Of a stretch of DNA of 23,671 bases, positions 15,903-23,671 are shown piece by piece. A model generated the notes under the pieces. The model did not search any database, was not told the DNA's origin, and worked only from the letters and a program-made list of their open reading frames with translations. The stretch is from Chitinophaga pinensis (GTDB lineage Bacteria; Bacteroidota; Bacteroidia; UKL13-3). Position 1 is the stretch's first letter; each line of letters begins with the position of its first letter. The stretch lies in contig CAMCJW010000008.1 of NCBI GenBank assembly GCA_945875195.1, positions 1-23,671 of the forward strand. The letters run 5' to 3'. Made by a program: the position numbers and the translations under genes.

Positions 15903-16997
15903 ATGATAGAAATTTTGCTCTTACTCATTCTTTGGTTATTTGTATTCTTGCAAATACTAGTAATGGCGGGCTATTTTTCTGGTAACCCAAAGGTAAAACC
16001 AGCAAGGAGCAACCCCAAAGTGGCTATTATTATTGCAGCCAGAAATGAGGAAGCAAACATAGAGGCTTGCCTGCAAAGTATTCTTCAATTGAACTATCCT
16101 CAAGAGTTAATAGAGGTATGGATTGGAAATGATAGGTCTACTGATCAAACTGCGCTGTTGGTGAAGAATTTTATTTCGGGTCGAACCAATTTTCATTTGT
16201 TTGAGGTAGAGGGAGAGCTAGGTTCAGCAAGGGCTAAAGGAAATGTTTTGGCGCAGCTTGTACAACAAACCCAATCCGAATATATTTTTGTAACAGATGC
16301 AGATATTACCGTTGCGCCTGATTGGGTCAAACATTTATTGCCTTATTTATTGCAGCCCAAAACAGGCATAGTGAGCGGAACTACTTTGGTTGATGGCAAT
16401 AATTTTTTTGCAAAATGGCAAGGTATTGATTGGATTTTGGGCAATGGAAATTTGATTGGTTTGGATAGATTGGGCCTAAAAAGTACAGCGGTTGGAAACA
16501 ATATGTGCTTTACAAAAGAGGCGTATTTGGCAACTGGTGGTTATGAAAACATGACTTTTTCTGTTACCGAAGATTTTCAGTTGTTCAAAGCCATCAGGGC
16601 CATGGGTTATGAGTCGGTAAATGTATTAGCCAGAGCCTCTCTCAATATTTCAAAAGCTCAAGGTAATTTCAGGAATTTCTTGCACCAGCGCAAACGTTGG
16701 ATGATTGGGGCGCAAGATTTACCTGATTATTGGTTGCTCATTTTTGGATTACAAGCCAGCTTTTATCCATGTTTGTTTCTATTACTTTTGGTTCATACCA
16801 AATTGGCTATAATAGTATGGGTTATTAAAGTTATTTTACAACTATTTTATATCGGTTTGATCCAAAAAAAGTTGAAGGTGAAATGGCATTGGCCAACATT
16901 TTTGACCTATGAGTTCTATTCTTTATTTATTCATTTTGCCATGATTGGCTTTTACCTTTATCCTGTTAAAATGGATTGGAAAGAGCGCACATATTAA
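15903..16997 (+). CDS. Membrane GT2 glycosyltransferase with QxxRW motif
   Basis: 364 residues: an N-terminal transmembrane helix (3-23), a cytoplasmic GT-A domain, and about three C-terminal helices (about 275-355). Catalytic signatures are in order: IIIAARNEE (42-50), IGND (74-77), VTDAD (130-134), VTED (221-224) and QRKRW (262-266). The TED and QxxRW pair is characteristic of processive synthases (cellulose, chitin, hyaluronan, NodC, PgaC) and of some non-processive relatives. The closely linked deacetylase upstream points to an N-acetylated sugar as donor. The C-terminal membrane part is shorter than in cellulose synthase, so a short or lipid-linked product is possible. Confidence 0.88.
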   Translation: MIEILLLLILWLFVFLQILVMAGYFSGNPKVKPARSNPKVAIIIAARNEEANIEACLQSILQLNYPQELIEVWIGNDRSTDQTALLVKNFISGRTNFHLFEVEGELGSARAKGNVLAQLVQQTQSEYIFVTDADITVAPDWVKHLLPYLLQPKTGIVSGTTLVDGNNFFAKWQGIDWILGNGNLIGLDRLGLKSTAVGNNMCFTKEAYLATGGYENMTFSVTEDFQLFKAIRAMGYESVNVLARASLNISKAQGNFRNFLHQRKRWMIGAQDLPDYWLLIFGLQASFYPCLFLLLLVHTKLAIIVWVIKVILQLFYIGLIQKKLKVKWHWPTFLTYEFYSLFIHFAMIGFYLYPVKMDWKERTY

Positions 16998-17018
16998 AGA
17001 CTGAGTAATTAAATTACT

Positions 17019-17026
17019 TATATTTG
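17019..17026 (+). promoter_or_regulatory. Candidate -7 element immediately before the tatD-family gene
   Basis: TATATTTG is an exact TAnnTTTG match, and only four bases (CCAA) separate it from the GTG start at 17031. If it is used as a promoter, transcription would begin at or within a few bases of the start codon. No clear TTTG -33 element is seen upstream. Confidence 0.5.
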
Positions 17027-17030
17027 CCAA

Positions 17031-17810
17031 GTGAATTTTATAGATACCCATACACATTTGTATGCAGAAGAATTTAAGGATGATAGAAAGGCAGTAATTG
17101 AAAAAGCCATAAATAATGGTGTAAGCAAATTATTCTTACCCAATATTGATATTCATTCTATTCAACCCATGTTGGATTTATGCTGGGATTTTCCAGAAAA
17201 TTGTTTCCCCATGATGGGCTTGCATCCTTGTTCGGTGGATGCACATGTGGAGGCACATTTGTTTCAAATTCAAAAATGGTTTAAGAAAAGAAAGTTTTAT
17301 GCTGTTGGTGAAATTGGTCTCGATTATTATTGGAGCACCGAATTTAAGGACCAACAAATTAAGGCCTTTCGCCTTCAAATTCAGTGGGCTATTCAAATGG
17401 ATTTGCCCATTGTTGTTCACTCAAGAAATAGCAATGAAGATGTAATTGCCATTTTAAAAGAAATGAAGCACCCCAAATTACGCGGCATTTTTCATTGCTT
17501 TGGAGGGAATGAAGCGCAGGCAAAAGAGGTGGTTGAAATGGGTTTTTTATTAGGTATTGGTGGTGTAATAACTTTTAAAAATGGTGGCTTAGACAAGGCC
17601 ATTGAGGACATAGATTTAAAGCATTTGGTTTTAGAAACTGATTCGCCATACTTGGCTCCGGTTCCGCACAGAGGCAAGCGCAACGAAAGCTTATATATTT
17701 TAGACATTGCCAAAAAGTTGGCTGAAGTAAAAAAGGTAGGCTTGGCTCAAGTAGCAAAAATTACTACCGAAAACGCCAACATGATTTTTGGAATAGAGAT
17801 GAGTTTATAA
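17031..17810 (+). CDS. TatD-family metal-dependent hydrolase
   Basis: A 259-residue TIM-barrel metallohydrolase of the TatD/YcfH/YjjV group, members of which act as DNases or, in some cases, D-aminoacyl-tRNA or peptide hydrolases. Metal ligands are all present: HTH (His7 and His9), Glu94 in GEIGLDYY, His130 in VVHSR, His155 in FHCFGG and Asp204 in ETDSPYLAP, followed by the diagnostic PHRGKRNE. The start codon is GTG: the family N-terminus is (M)xxIDTHxHL, and there is no ATG until residue 47, deep inside the barrel. A promoter-like TATATTTG lies four bases before it. Confidence 0.94.
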   Translation: MNFIDTHTHLYAEEFKDDRKAVIEKAINNGVSKLFLPNIDIHSIQPMLDLCWDFPENCFPMMGLHPCSVDAHVEAHLFQIQKWFKKRKFYAVGEIGLDYYWSTEFKDQQIKAFRLQIQWAIQMDLPIVVHSRNSNEDVIAILKEMKHPKLRGIFHCFGGNEAQAKEVVEMGFLLGIGGVITFKNGGLDKAIEDIDLKHLVLETDSPYLAPVPHRGKRNESLYILDIAKKLAEVKKVGLAQVAKITTENANMIFGIEMSL

Positions 17811-17879
17811 TGACTATTTAATAAATTTTTAGCATCCTATTCCTAATTCTTGTGATTTTTTATCTTCATTTATTTATTT

Positions 17880-17887
17880 TAAGTTTG
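17880..17887 (+). promoter_or_regulatory. Candidate -7 element before the small outer membrane protein gene
   Basis: TAAGTTTG matches TAnnTTTG exactly and ends 17 bases before the ATG at 17905. The -33 half is not clear (a TTG lies 27 bases upstream, too far). Confidence 0.5.
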
Positions 17888-17904
17888 TTCAAAATAACAA
17901 TTAA

Positions 17905-18513
17905 ATGAAAAAAATATACTTATTTATTTTAGTTACTATTTGTGCAGCAACCGTTCAAGCTCAAAGTATTTCTTTATTGGGTTATGGAGGTGCTTTAACT
18001 GGTTCTAGAGTTTACCCTGTTTCTGGAGATTACAGGGTAAAGGGAGATTGGTGTTATGGCGCTGCCCTTGAATTTGAAGTGCCATTTGGCTCTGTAACTT
18101 TAGGATGGAGCGGTCAACAAACTACTTTGGTTAAAGAAGGAAGTTTTTCTGCTACTAGTAAAATTAGTGATTTAAACGTTAACTATTATCAATTAGGATT
18201 TAATAAAGACCTATCGGATGGTGCTGTTCGCCCGCATACCATATTTTCACTTGGTGCCGCACAATTTAATCCTACTGGTGAACATAATTTAACTGGCGAT
18301 AAATGGTTTTTTGCAGCTACTTTTGGATTAGGACTAAAAGCCGACATCAATGAAAGAGTAGGGTTGCGGATTCAGGCCAAAGGAAACATGCCGTTAGAAA
18401 TGGGAGGAGCGGGTATTTTTTGCACTTCTGGCGGTTGCGCTCCTAATCTTTATTTCAACCCAATCCTTTTTCAAGGAGAATTTACCCTTGGGTTGGCAAT
18501 TAAGTTAAAATAA
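17905..18513 (+). CDS. Putative outer membrane beta-barrel protein of unknown function
   Basis: 202 residues with a clear Sec signal peptide (basic KK, hydrophobic core, cleavage after VQAQ near residue 20). The mature part alternates hydrophobic and polar residues in short strands with Gly/aromatic turns (for example FGSVTLGWSGQQ, VNYYQLGF, FFAATFGLGLKAD) and ends with a strand, FTLGLAIKLK. This fits an eight-stranded barrel of the OmpA/OmpW or porin-family size class. I recognise no specific family. Three cysteines are present (near residue 47 and in CTSGGC near 170-175); the last two could form a disulfide. It has its own likely promoter and a terminator after it, so it appears to be a single-gene unit. 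Confidence 0.72.
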   Translation: MKKIYLFILVTICAATVQAQSISLLGYGGALTGSRVYPVSGDYRVKGDWCYGAALEFEVPFGSVTLGWSGQQTTLVKEGSFSATSKISDLNVNYYQLGFNKDLSDGAVRPHTIFSLGAAQFNPTGEHNLTGDKWFFAATFGLGLKADINERVGLRIQAKGNMPLEMGGAGIFCTSGGCAPNLYFNPILFQGEFTLGLAIKLK

Positions 18514-18529
18514 GGTTTAATTAATTATT

Positions 18530-18562
18530 AAAAAAGCGGCATCTATGGTGCGGCTTTTTTTT
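18530..18562 (+). terminator. Rho-independent terminator after the outer membrane protein gene
   Basis: AAAAAAGC (18530-18537) pairs with GCTTTTTT; across one G-G mismatch, GCA pairs with TGC around a seven-base loop. The T-run reaches 18562. It lies 16 bases after the stop codon and separates this gene from the TonB receptor. Confidence 0.78.
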
Positions 18563-18629
18563 ACATTTTTTGCAAAAAAAATGGGATTATAACATTATTT
18601 ATTATTATTGATGAATAAAACGTTTCAAT

Positions 18630-21398
18630 TTGAAGAAGATTCTACTAGTAATATTTCTATATTTTATTATTTCACTCAACACCTCAAAGGCTCAAGCCCC
18701 AGTTTTGGTCAGGGGTTTTGTGAAGGATATTAAAACTGCTGAGGCACTTATTGGTGCCACAATTTCTGTAAAAGGTACTACCATGGGTGTTTCAACAGAT
18801 TATGAGGGTGCATTTACTTTAAAGGTAAATCAGCAACCACCCTTTATTATTGTAATTTCTTATGTTGGCTATATTAAGACTGAAGTAAATGTAACCAGTG
18901 TTACTAAGCCTTTAGAGATAAAACTGAAGGAAAATACGCGTCAATTGAATGAGGTTTCAATCAAGGATTCACGCATTACCATGAAACAAAAGCAGGCACC
19001 TCTTACCATTGAAACCATGGACGCCATTGCTATCAAAGAAACGCCTGCAGCAAACTTTTATGAAGGCTTGGCGCATTTAAAAGGGGTCGACATGACTAGC
19101 GCAAGTATTGGGTTCAAAATAATAAATACCAGAGGATTCAATAGCACTTCGCCCGTAAGGAGTTTGCAATTAATTGATGGCGTGGATAACCAATCACCAG
19201 GCTTAAATTTTTCGCTCGGTAATTTTTTGGGTGCTTCCGAATTGGATGTGCAAAAAGTAGATTTAATAGTAGGCGCAAGTGGAGCTTATTATGGTCCTGG
19301 CGCTTTTAACGGGGTAATCAATATGCAAACCAAGAATCCATTTCTTTTCCCCGGACTAAGTGTGCAAATGCGAATAGGCGAAAGGAAATTAACCGAATTT
19401 GCCATAAGGTATGCAGAGGTTTTTAAGAATAAAAAAGGAGAAGATAAATTTGCATATAAAATAAATTTGTTTGCAATGAGCGCATTAGATTGGGAGGCCA
19501 CCAATTATGAAAAAACCTTGCAAAGTCCGGTTGATGAAAGAAATCCGGGTGGTTACGATGCCGTGAATGTATATGGTGATGAGTATTCAAATTCTAGGTT
19601 CAAACAAACTGGCATAACATACTTAGGTTATGGCTATACCACTCGCAAGGGTTATATGGAAAAAGACTTGGTAGATTATAATTCCAGGAATTTAAAAATG
19701 AGTGCGGGCCTTTATTATAAAGTGAAGAAAGATGTTGAACTTATTTTTTGCTCAAATTTTAGTACTGGAACCACGGTTTACCAAGGCGACAATCGTTTTA
19801 GTTTAAAAGATATTTTGTTTAATCAGAATAAATTAGAACTACGAAAGGAGAATAGTTTTTTTATTAGAGCTTATAACACCAAAGAGAATGCGGGCAATAG
19901 TTTTGATGCTTATGCAACGGCTTTGCTTTTACAGCAGTATGCCAAATCAGACAACAATTGGGCTAAAGATTATGCCGAAAATTGGAATAGCATAGCTTAT
20001 AATACCATTATTGGACTCAGGCCGCCAGCTAATAGCACACCACCAGGAATTGAATATGAAAAATATGCAAACCATTATTTAAATAATTATTATTATGATT
20101 CCTTGGTGCGTTACCATGGCTTAGTAAGAAGTCAAACAGATATTAAACCCTCTAACCAAACAGGTGGTTTGGCTCGGTTTGAACCAAATACAGGTAGGTT
20201 TGATTCTGCTTACAAAGAAATTATTTCTTTAACAAATAGGGAAGGGGGATCTCGTTTTTTTGATCAATCTGCCTTATATCATTTAATGGGAGAGAAGCAA
20301 TTTAAGGTAAAAGAATTAGATGTAAGGATTGGTGGAAATTACATGTTATATGCACCTTACAGCATGGGAACTATCTTTTTGGATACCACAGAAAGAATTA
20401 GAAACAATGAGGTTGGCGCTTATTTAGGTTTGGAGCACAAATTTTTTACAGATAAATTAAAGGTTAGTTTCACGAACAGGTTAGATAAAAATCAAAATTT
20501 TAATTTGCTCTGGTCGCCAGCAGCTTCTTTTGTTTATTCTTACAAAGCGCATGTTTTTCGTTTTTCTGCATCCAGTGCCATTCGTAACCCTACTTTAACT
20601 GATCAGTACATCAATTTGAATGTAGGTAGGGCAACACTTTTAGGAAACTTAAAAGGTTTTGATAGTTTGGTTACTGTGGGAAGTTTGATTGATGCATTTA
20701 ATAATGGTAAAAACAGGTTGTCGTATTTTAATGTGGCGCCAATTAGACCAGAAAGGGTTAAATCCGTTGAGTTTGGTTACAGAGGAAATTTAGGTGAAAA
20801 GTTTTTCATTGACATGAGTTACTACTACAGTTGGTACGATGATTTTATTGGGTATAAAATTGGTGTAGACGTGGATTGGCCAGCAAATGAAGTTTATTTA
20901 AATTCTGCAAAAGTTTACCGAGTAAGCACAAATGCACTCGACAGAGTAACCACCCAAGGATTTTCCATAGGTTTAAATTATTACTATGAAAAGGCCTTAG
21001 GCTTTGCGGCAAATTACTCATGGAATGAACTAAATAGGCATGGCTCTACCGATGATTTAATTCCAGCTTTTAATACACCACCTCATAAATATAATTTAGG
21101 TGTTAACGGGCGAGAAATAGATTCAAGGTTTTTTGGTGTGCAAATTCTTAATTGGGGATATAGCGTAAATTATAAATGGCAACAAGGTTTTGTTTTTGAG
21201 GGCTCTCCTCAATTTACAGGGGAGGTTCCAGCTTATGGAATGGTTGATGCCCAAATAAATAAATATTTCCCTCAAGAGAAGCTAATTGTTAAGATTGGTG
21301 CCAGTAATCTATTAAACAACAAGGTGATACAGGTTTATGGTGGACCTAAAGTTGGTAGGTTGGCCTACTTTTCACTCTTGTTTGATTTTTCTAAATAG
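18630..21398 (+). CDS. TonB-dependent outer membrane receptor (SusC-like N-terminal domain)
   Basis: 922 residues. A signal peptide (1-22, ending SKAQA) is followed by a carboxypeptidase-D regulatory-like domain (about 25-105, with GATISVKGTTMGVSTDYEG). The plug domain spans about 110-245 (INTRGFNSTSPVRSLQLIDG, GASGAYYGPGAFNGVINM). A 22-strand-type barrel runs to the C-terminus (YFSLLFDFSK). It takes up a bound ligand across the outer membrane using TonB-ExbBD energy. The start is TTG at 18630: a stop lies in frame at 18612-18614, and no ATG occurs before the plug region, so only TTG keeps the signal peptide. No SusD-type partner follows; instead there is a T9SS-exported protein 85 bases downstream. 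The ligand cannot be named. Confidence 0.92.
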   Translation: MKKILLVIFLYFIISLNTSKAQAPVLVRGFVKDIKTAEALIGATISVKGTTMGVSTDYEGAFTLKVNQQPPFIIVISYVGYIKTEVNVTSVTKPLEIKLKENTRQLNEVSIKDSRITMKQKQAPLTIETMDAIAIKETPAANFYEGLAHLKGVDMTSASIGFKIINTRGFNSTSPVRSLQLIDGVDNQSPGLNFSLGNFLGASELDVQKVDLIVGASGAYYGPGAFNGVINMQTKNPFLFPGLSVQMRIGERKLTEFAIRYAEVFKNKKGEDKFAYKINLFAMSALDWEATNYEKTLQSPVDERNPGGYDAVNVYGDEYSNSRFKQTGITYLGYGYTTRKGYMEKDLVDYNSRNLKMSAGLYYKVKKDVELIFCSNFSTGTTVYQGDNRFSLKDILFNQNKLELRKENSFFIRAYNTKENAGNSFDAYATALLLQQYAKSDNNWAKDYAENWNSIAYNTIIGLRPPANSTPPGIEYEKYANHYLNNYYYDSLVRYHGLVRSQTDIKPSNQTGGLARFEPNTGRFDSAYKEIISLTNREGGSRFFDQSALYHLMGEKQFKVKELDVRIGGNYMLYAPYSMGTIFLDTTERIRNNEVGAYLGLEHKFFTDKLKVSFTNRLDKNQNFNLLWSPAASFVYSYKAHVFRFSASSAIRNPTLTDQYINLNVGRATLLGNLKGFDSLVTVGSLIDAFNNGKNRLSYFNVAPIRPERVKSVEFGYRGNLGEKFFIDMSYYYSWYDDFIGYKIGVDVDWPANEVYLNSAKVYRVSTNALDRVTTQGFSIGLNYYYEKALGFAANYSWNELNRHGSTDDLIPAFNTPPHKYNLGVNGREIDSRFFGVQILNWGYSVNYKWQQGFVFEGSPQFTGEVPAYGMVDAQINKYFPQEKLIVKIGASNLLNNKVIQVYGGPKVGRLAYFSLLFDFSK

Positions 21399-21483
21399 TT
21401 GCAAAAAATACAAATGACTTGATTATATTATAAAATGAGACTTAATTAGCAAGATTAAATTTAAAACAAACACTAAAAAAAAT

Positions 21484-23418
21484 ATGAAAAAACAATTACT
21501 TAGAGGATTAGCCATTATGGCCTGTACTCTTGCAATGCATGCAAATGCACAGGTGAGATTCATCGATCCTGTTTTCCAAGGAGTTACAAAAACCAGTAAC
21601 TTAATGTATGATTCAAATGCAGCTGTAAACATTCTATTTGGCCAAGTACCGGGAATACAACCTTTGTATTCAGCTAAACTAAGATGCGATGTGTATGAGC
21701 CAACAGGCGATACTTCATCAAAAAGACCTTTGATTATCTTAGCCCATACTGGTAGTTATTTACCAGCAGTGGTTAACAGACAAACTACTGGAAATAGAAA
21801 TGACAGTGCAATAGTTGAATTAGCAAACAGTTTTGCTAAAAGAGGTTATGTTGTGGCTGCAATTGACTATCGTTCTGGCTGGAACGCTGCTTCAACCGTT
21901 CAAGCAGATGCAAGAGAACAATTATTAAAAGCTACTTTTAGAGGATTGCAAGATGCACGTAATGCAGTTCGTTATTTAAGAGTAAATGCAAGTACCTACA
22001 AAATTGACACTTCTAGAATTATTTTAGGTGGTCAAGGTACTGGTGGTTACATTGCTCTTGCGGGAGCAACAGTTAGTAGCAGAGCCGACATAGAGTCGAA
22101 TTTGAAGTTTTTACGCGGAAATTTAAGTCCAATGGTTAGCATGGATACATTAGGTGATTGGACTGGCCTAGGCGGTTTGGCTCCTTTAAACTATGGTGCT
22201 GATGCAAGTGTTTCTAGTGATTTTGACATGGTTTTCAATTATGGTGGTGCTATGGGTGATACAGCTTGGATGAAAACAACCAGCTTACCAATTGTAAGTT
22301 TACATTGCACAAAAGATCCATTTGCTCCATACAATACAGGTAACGTAGTTGTTCCAACAACTGGTATTACAGTTATACCTAATGCAAGTGGTGCAGGTGA
22401 TGTTATTCCTAAAGCAAACAAAATGGGTATCAACAATAAATTAAATGCTATTGGTTATGCAGATGCAATTAGTAAGCGTGCCATGATGGTGCCTAATGCA
22501 GAAAATAACATGTTTGGTTTTGAGTCTTCTTTCCCATTAGAAAATTCACCTTGGGAATGGTGGAGTTCACCAGTAATGATTGCTACAACTGCAGTTCCTT
22601 ACCAAGGTTCTCCATTATCATCTCCTTTCTTTGGTTTCTTGCCTACTAACGGTCGTTTAGCAGATTCATTGTCATTGGTTACTAACCCAAATATGTCTGT
22701 AGCTAAAGGTAAAGCTTATTGCGATACGGTTGTTAGATTTGTTGCGCCTCGTATTGCTCAACAATTAGATTTAACTGGACCAGTAGCTTTGAATAGTTTC
22801 TCTTTGCTTTCACCTGCTAACAATGCAGCTGTTGATATTTATGACAGTGCTTCATTGTCTTTTACTGCAACATGGGGTAAATCACAAGTAGCAATAGCTA
22901 AGCCGGGGTCAACTACTTATTTGTTCCAATTAGATACTGGTAGCTTTAAAGCGCCGGTTCTCTCATTGCCACTTACTGACAGTACTTCAATAATTGCACC
23001 TCAATCTGCTATTTATGGTTTGTTAACTAGCTTAGGTGTTGGCGCTGGTCAACCTGTTACCCTAAAATGGAGAGTTATAGCTAGCAACCCTGTTTATATG
23101 ATGAACTCGGCTACAACTAACATGATTGTTTTAACTAAGAAAATGCCTGTAGGTATCAAAGAAGCTGATCTTAACTTATTTGTAACAGTTTATCCTAATC
23201 CTGCAAATGATTATGTAAAAGTAAACATGGACAATAGCAAAGCGCCTATCAATACTTTAGTAGTATACGATATAATGGGTCGTGAGGTTGTTAATTTGAC
23301 TGGTGTTAATGCTCATAATTATACTTTAAATACCAATGGTTTTAACCCTGGTGTTTATATCATGAATGTTAGAACTAGCAATGGTGCAACTGCTACCAAG
23401 CGTTTCACAATTAACTAG
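21484..23418 (+). CDS. Secreted alpha/beta-hydrolase-fold protein with T9SS type A sorting domain
   Basis: 644 residues. A signal peptide (1-22, HANAQ) is followed by an alpha/beta-hydrolase-like domain (about 60-430) with LIILAHTG at the oxyanion strand, VVAAIDYR, and LHCTKDPFAPY carrying the acid (Asp278). The nucleophile elbow reads IILGGQGTGGYIAL (179-192): the usual GxSxG serine is replaced by Gly185, so ordinary esterase chemistry looks impossible. Next comes an Ig/FnIII-like, SusE-like region (about 437-552), and then a type A sorting domain (about 566-644: VYPNPANDYVKV, VYDIMGREV, GVYIMNV, KRFTIN). The sorting domain directs export by the type IX system and usually surface attachment or release. 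It may share a transcript with the TonB receptor and is followed by a strong terminator. Confidence 0.88.
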   Translation: MKKQLLRGLAIMACTLAMHANAQVRFIDPVFQGVTKTSNLMYDSNAAVNILFGQVPGIQPLYSAKLRCDVYEPTGDTSSKRPLIILAHTGSYLPAVVNRQTTGNRNDSAIVELANSFAKRGYVVAAIDYRSGWNAASTVQADAREQLLKATFRGLQDARNAVRYLRVNASTYKIDTSRIILGGQGTGGYIALAGATVSSRADIESNLKFLRGNLSPMVSMDTLGDWTGLGGLAPLNYGADASVSSDFDMVFNYGGAMGDTAWMKTTSLPIVSLHCTKDPFAPYNTGNVVVPTTGITVIPNASGAGDVIPKANKMGINNKLNAIGYADAISKRAMMVPNAENNMFGFESSFPLENSPWEWWSSPVMIATTAVPYQGSPLSSPFFGFLPTNGRLADSLSLVTNPNMSVAKGKAYCDTVVRFVAPRIAQQLDLTGPVALNSFSLLSPANNAAVDIYDSASLSFTATWGKSQVAIAKPGSTTYLFQLDTGSFKAPVLSLPLTDSTSIIAPQSAIYGLLTSLGVGAGQPVTLKWRVIASNPVYMMNSATTNMIVLTKKMPVGIKEADLNLFVTVYPNPANDYVKVNMDNSKAPINTLVVYDIMGREVVNLTGVNAHNYTLNTNGFNPGVYIMNVRTSNGATATKRFTIN

Positions 23419-23436
23419 TATTTTCCAAATTATATT

Positions 23437-23476
23437 AACTCCCCTTAGGTTGCAAAATCTAAGGGGAGTTTTTTTT
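23437..23476 (+). terminator. Strong Rho-independent terminator after the T9SS protein gene
   Basis: AACTCCCCTTAG (23437-23448) and CTAAGGGGAGTT (23459-23470) form a perfect 12-base-pair stem with a ten-base loop, followed by a T-run to 23476. It lies about 20 bases after the stop codon. Confidence 0.92.
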
Positions 23477-23609
23477 ATAGTGAAACTTAGCTAGTTTATT
23501 TAGTTACAAACCCATCAGGTTCGCATGTTTATAGGTAAATTGTCATTCTAGTAACACATGTCTCTAGGGGTTAAATATAAAACTATTAGCTAAATGAGAT
23601 ATAATAGAA

Positions 23610-23617
23610 TATTTTTG
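23610..23617 (+). promoter_or_regulatory. Candidate -7 element for the gene at the right edge
   Basis: TATTTTTG matches TAnnTTTG and ends 19 bases before the ATG at 23637. The region from 23477 to here is about 130 bases with no gene, RNA or clear structure that I can support. Confidence 0.45.
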
Positions 23618-23636
23618 AGAAACTAATATAAATAAA

Positions 23637-23671
23637 ATGAACCAATGGACCACAACAGAAGGTAAGCTTTG
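23637..23671 (+). CDS. Start of an unidentified gene (cut by the window edge)
   Basis: An ATG at 23637 opens a frame that stays open to the edge and begins MNQWTTTEGKL. It is preceded by a promoter-like box at a sensible distance and by the terminator of the previous gene. Only 11 codons are visible. The short N-terminus with a Trp followed by a GKL segment is reminiscent of pterin-4a-carbinolamine dehydratases, but that is a guess and should not be used as an annotation. Confidence 0.45.
   Translation, partial: MNQWTTTEGKL

Noticed and set aside
18590..18612. Short ATT-rich repeat before the TonB receptor start.
   Set aside because: A low-complexity run in an AT-rich leader; no defined unit or second copy suggests phase variation.
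23477..23609. Searched for a tRNA, small RNA or riboswitch between the last terminator and the gene at the right edge.
   Set aside because: No cloverleaf, conserved riboswitch core or stable hairpin could be recognised.

Overview
This window is a stretch of AT-rich chromosome from a member of the Bacteroidota. Four things support that: a partial yicC followed by gmk and nadD at the left edge, a SusC-like TonB-dependent receptor with a carboxypeptidase-regulatory domain, a secreted protein ending in a type A sorting domain of the type IX secretion system (T9SS), and several copies of the Bacteroidota promoter element TAnnTTTG. I cannot place it at family or genus level. I see no rRNA, tRNA, CRISPR array, insertion sequence or phage gene. 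Coding density is high, and no gap between genes exceeds about 160 bases.

Layout. (1) 1-1241, plus strand: 3' end of yicC, then gmk and nadD in a tight operon. (2) 1238-6184, minus strand: gltX, a lipoprotein and a stand-alone cobalamin-binding domain of the methylmalonyl-CoA mutase type form one tight operon. Next comes an enoyl-CoA hydratase with a terminator, then a succinate-semialdehyde-type aldehyde dehydrogenase whose stop codon overlaps that of nadD. (3) 6327-10177, plus strand: frr, a large envelope protein joining an AsmA-like region to a GT51 peptidoglycan glycosyltransferase domain, and an overlapping multi-pass membrane protein resembling GT-C glycosyltransferases. (4) 10208-15247, minus strand: a TolC-like outer membrane factor and a MacA/HlyD-like adaptor, with no inner-membrane pump gene beside them, followed by a polyprenyl-phosphate glycosyltransferase of the DPM type and a second GT-C-like membrane protein. 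(5) 15285-17810, plus strand: a CE4 polysaccharide deacetylase paired with a membrane GT2 glycosyltransferase, then a TatD-family hydrolase. (6) 17905-23418, plus strand: a small outer membrane beta-barrel protein, a TonB-dependent receptor, and a T9SS-exported alpha/beta-hydrolase-fold protein whose nucleophile elbow lacks the serine. A strong terminator follows. (7) 23637 to the edge: the first codons of another gene.

Taken together, the left third is housekeeping (nucleotide, NAD, tRNA charging, ribosome recycling) plus acyl-CoA metabolism, and the right two thirds is mostly cell-envelope work: peptidoglycan, lipid-linked sugar transfer, glycan synthesis and deacetylation, efflux, outer membrane uptake and secretion. 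The items most worth checking are the serine-less secreted hydrolase beside the TonB receptor, the AsmA-GT51 fusion, the NodB/NodC-like deacetylase-transferase pair, the DPM plus GT-C pair, the orphan TolC-MacA pair, and the promoter-to-start spacing that predicts a leaderless GTG-initiated tatD mRNA. I did not see convincing evidence of a wholly new multi-gene system.
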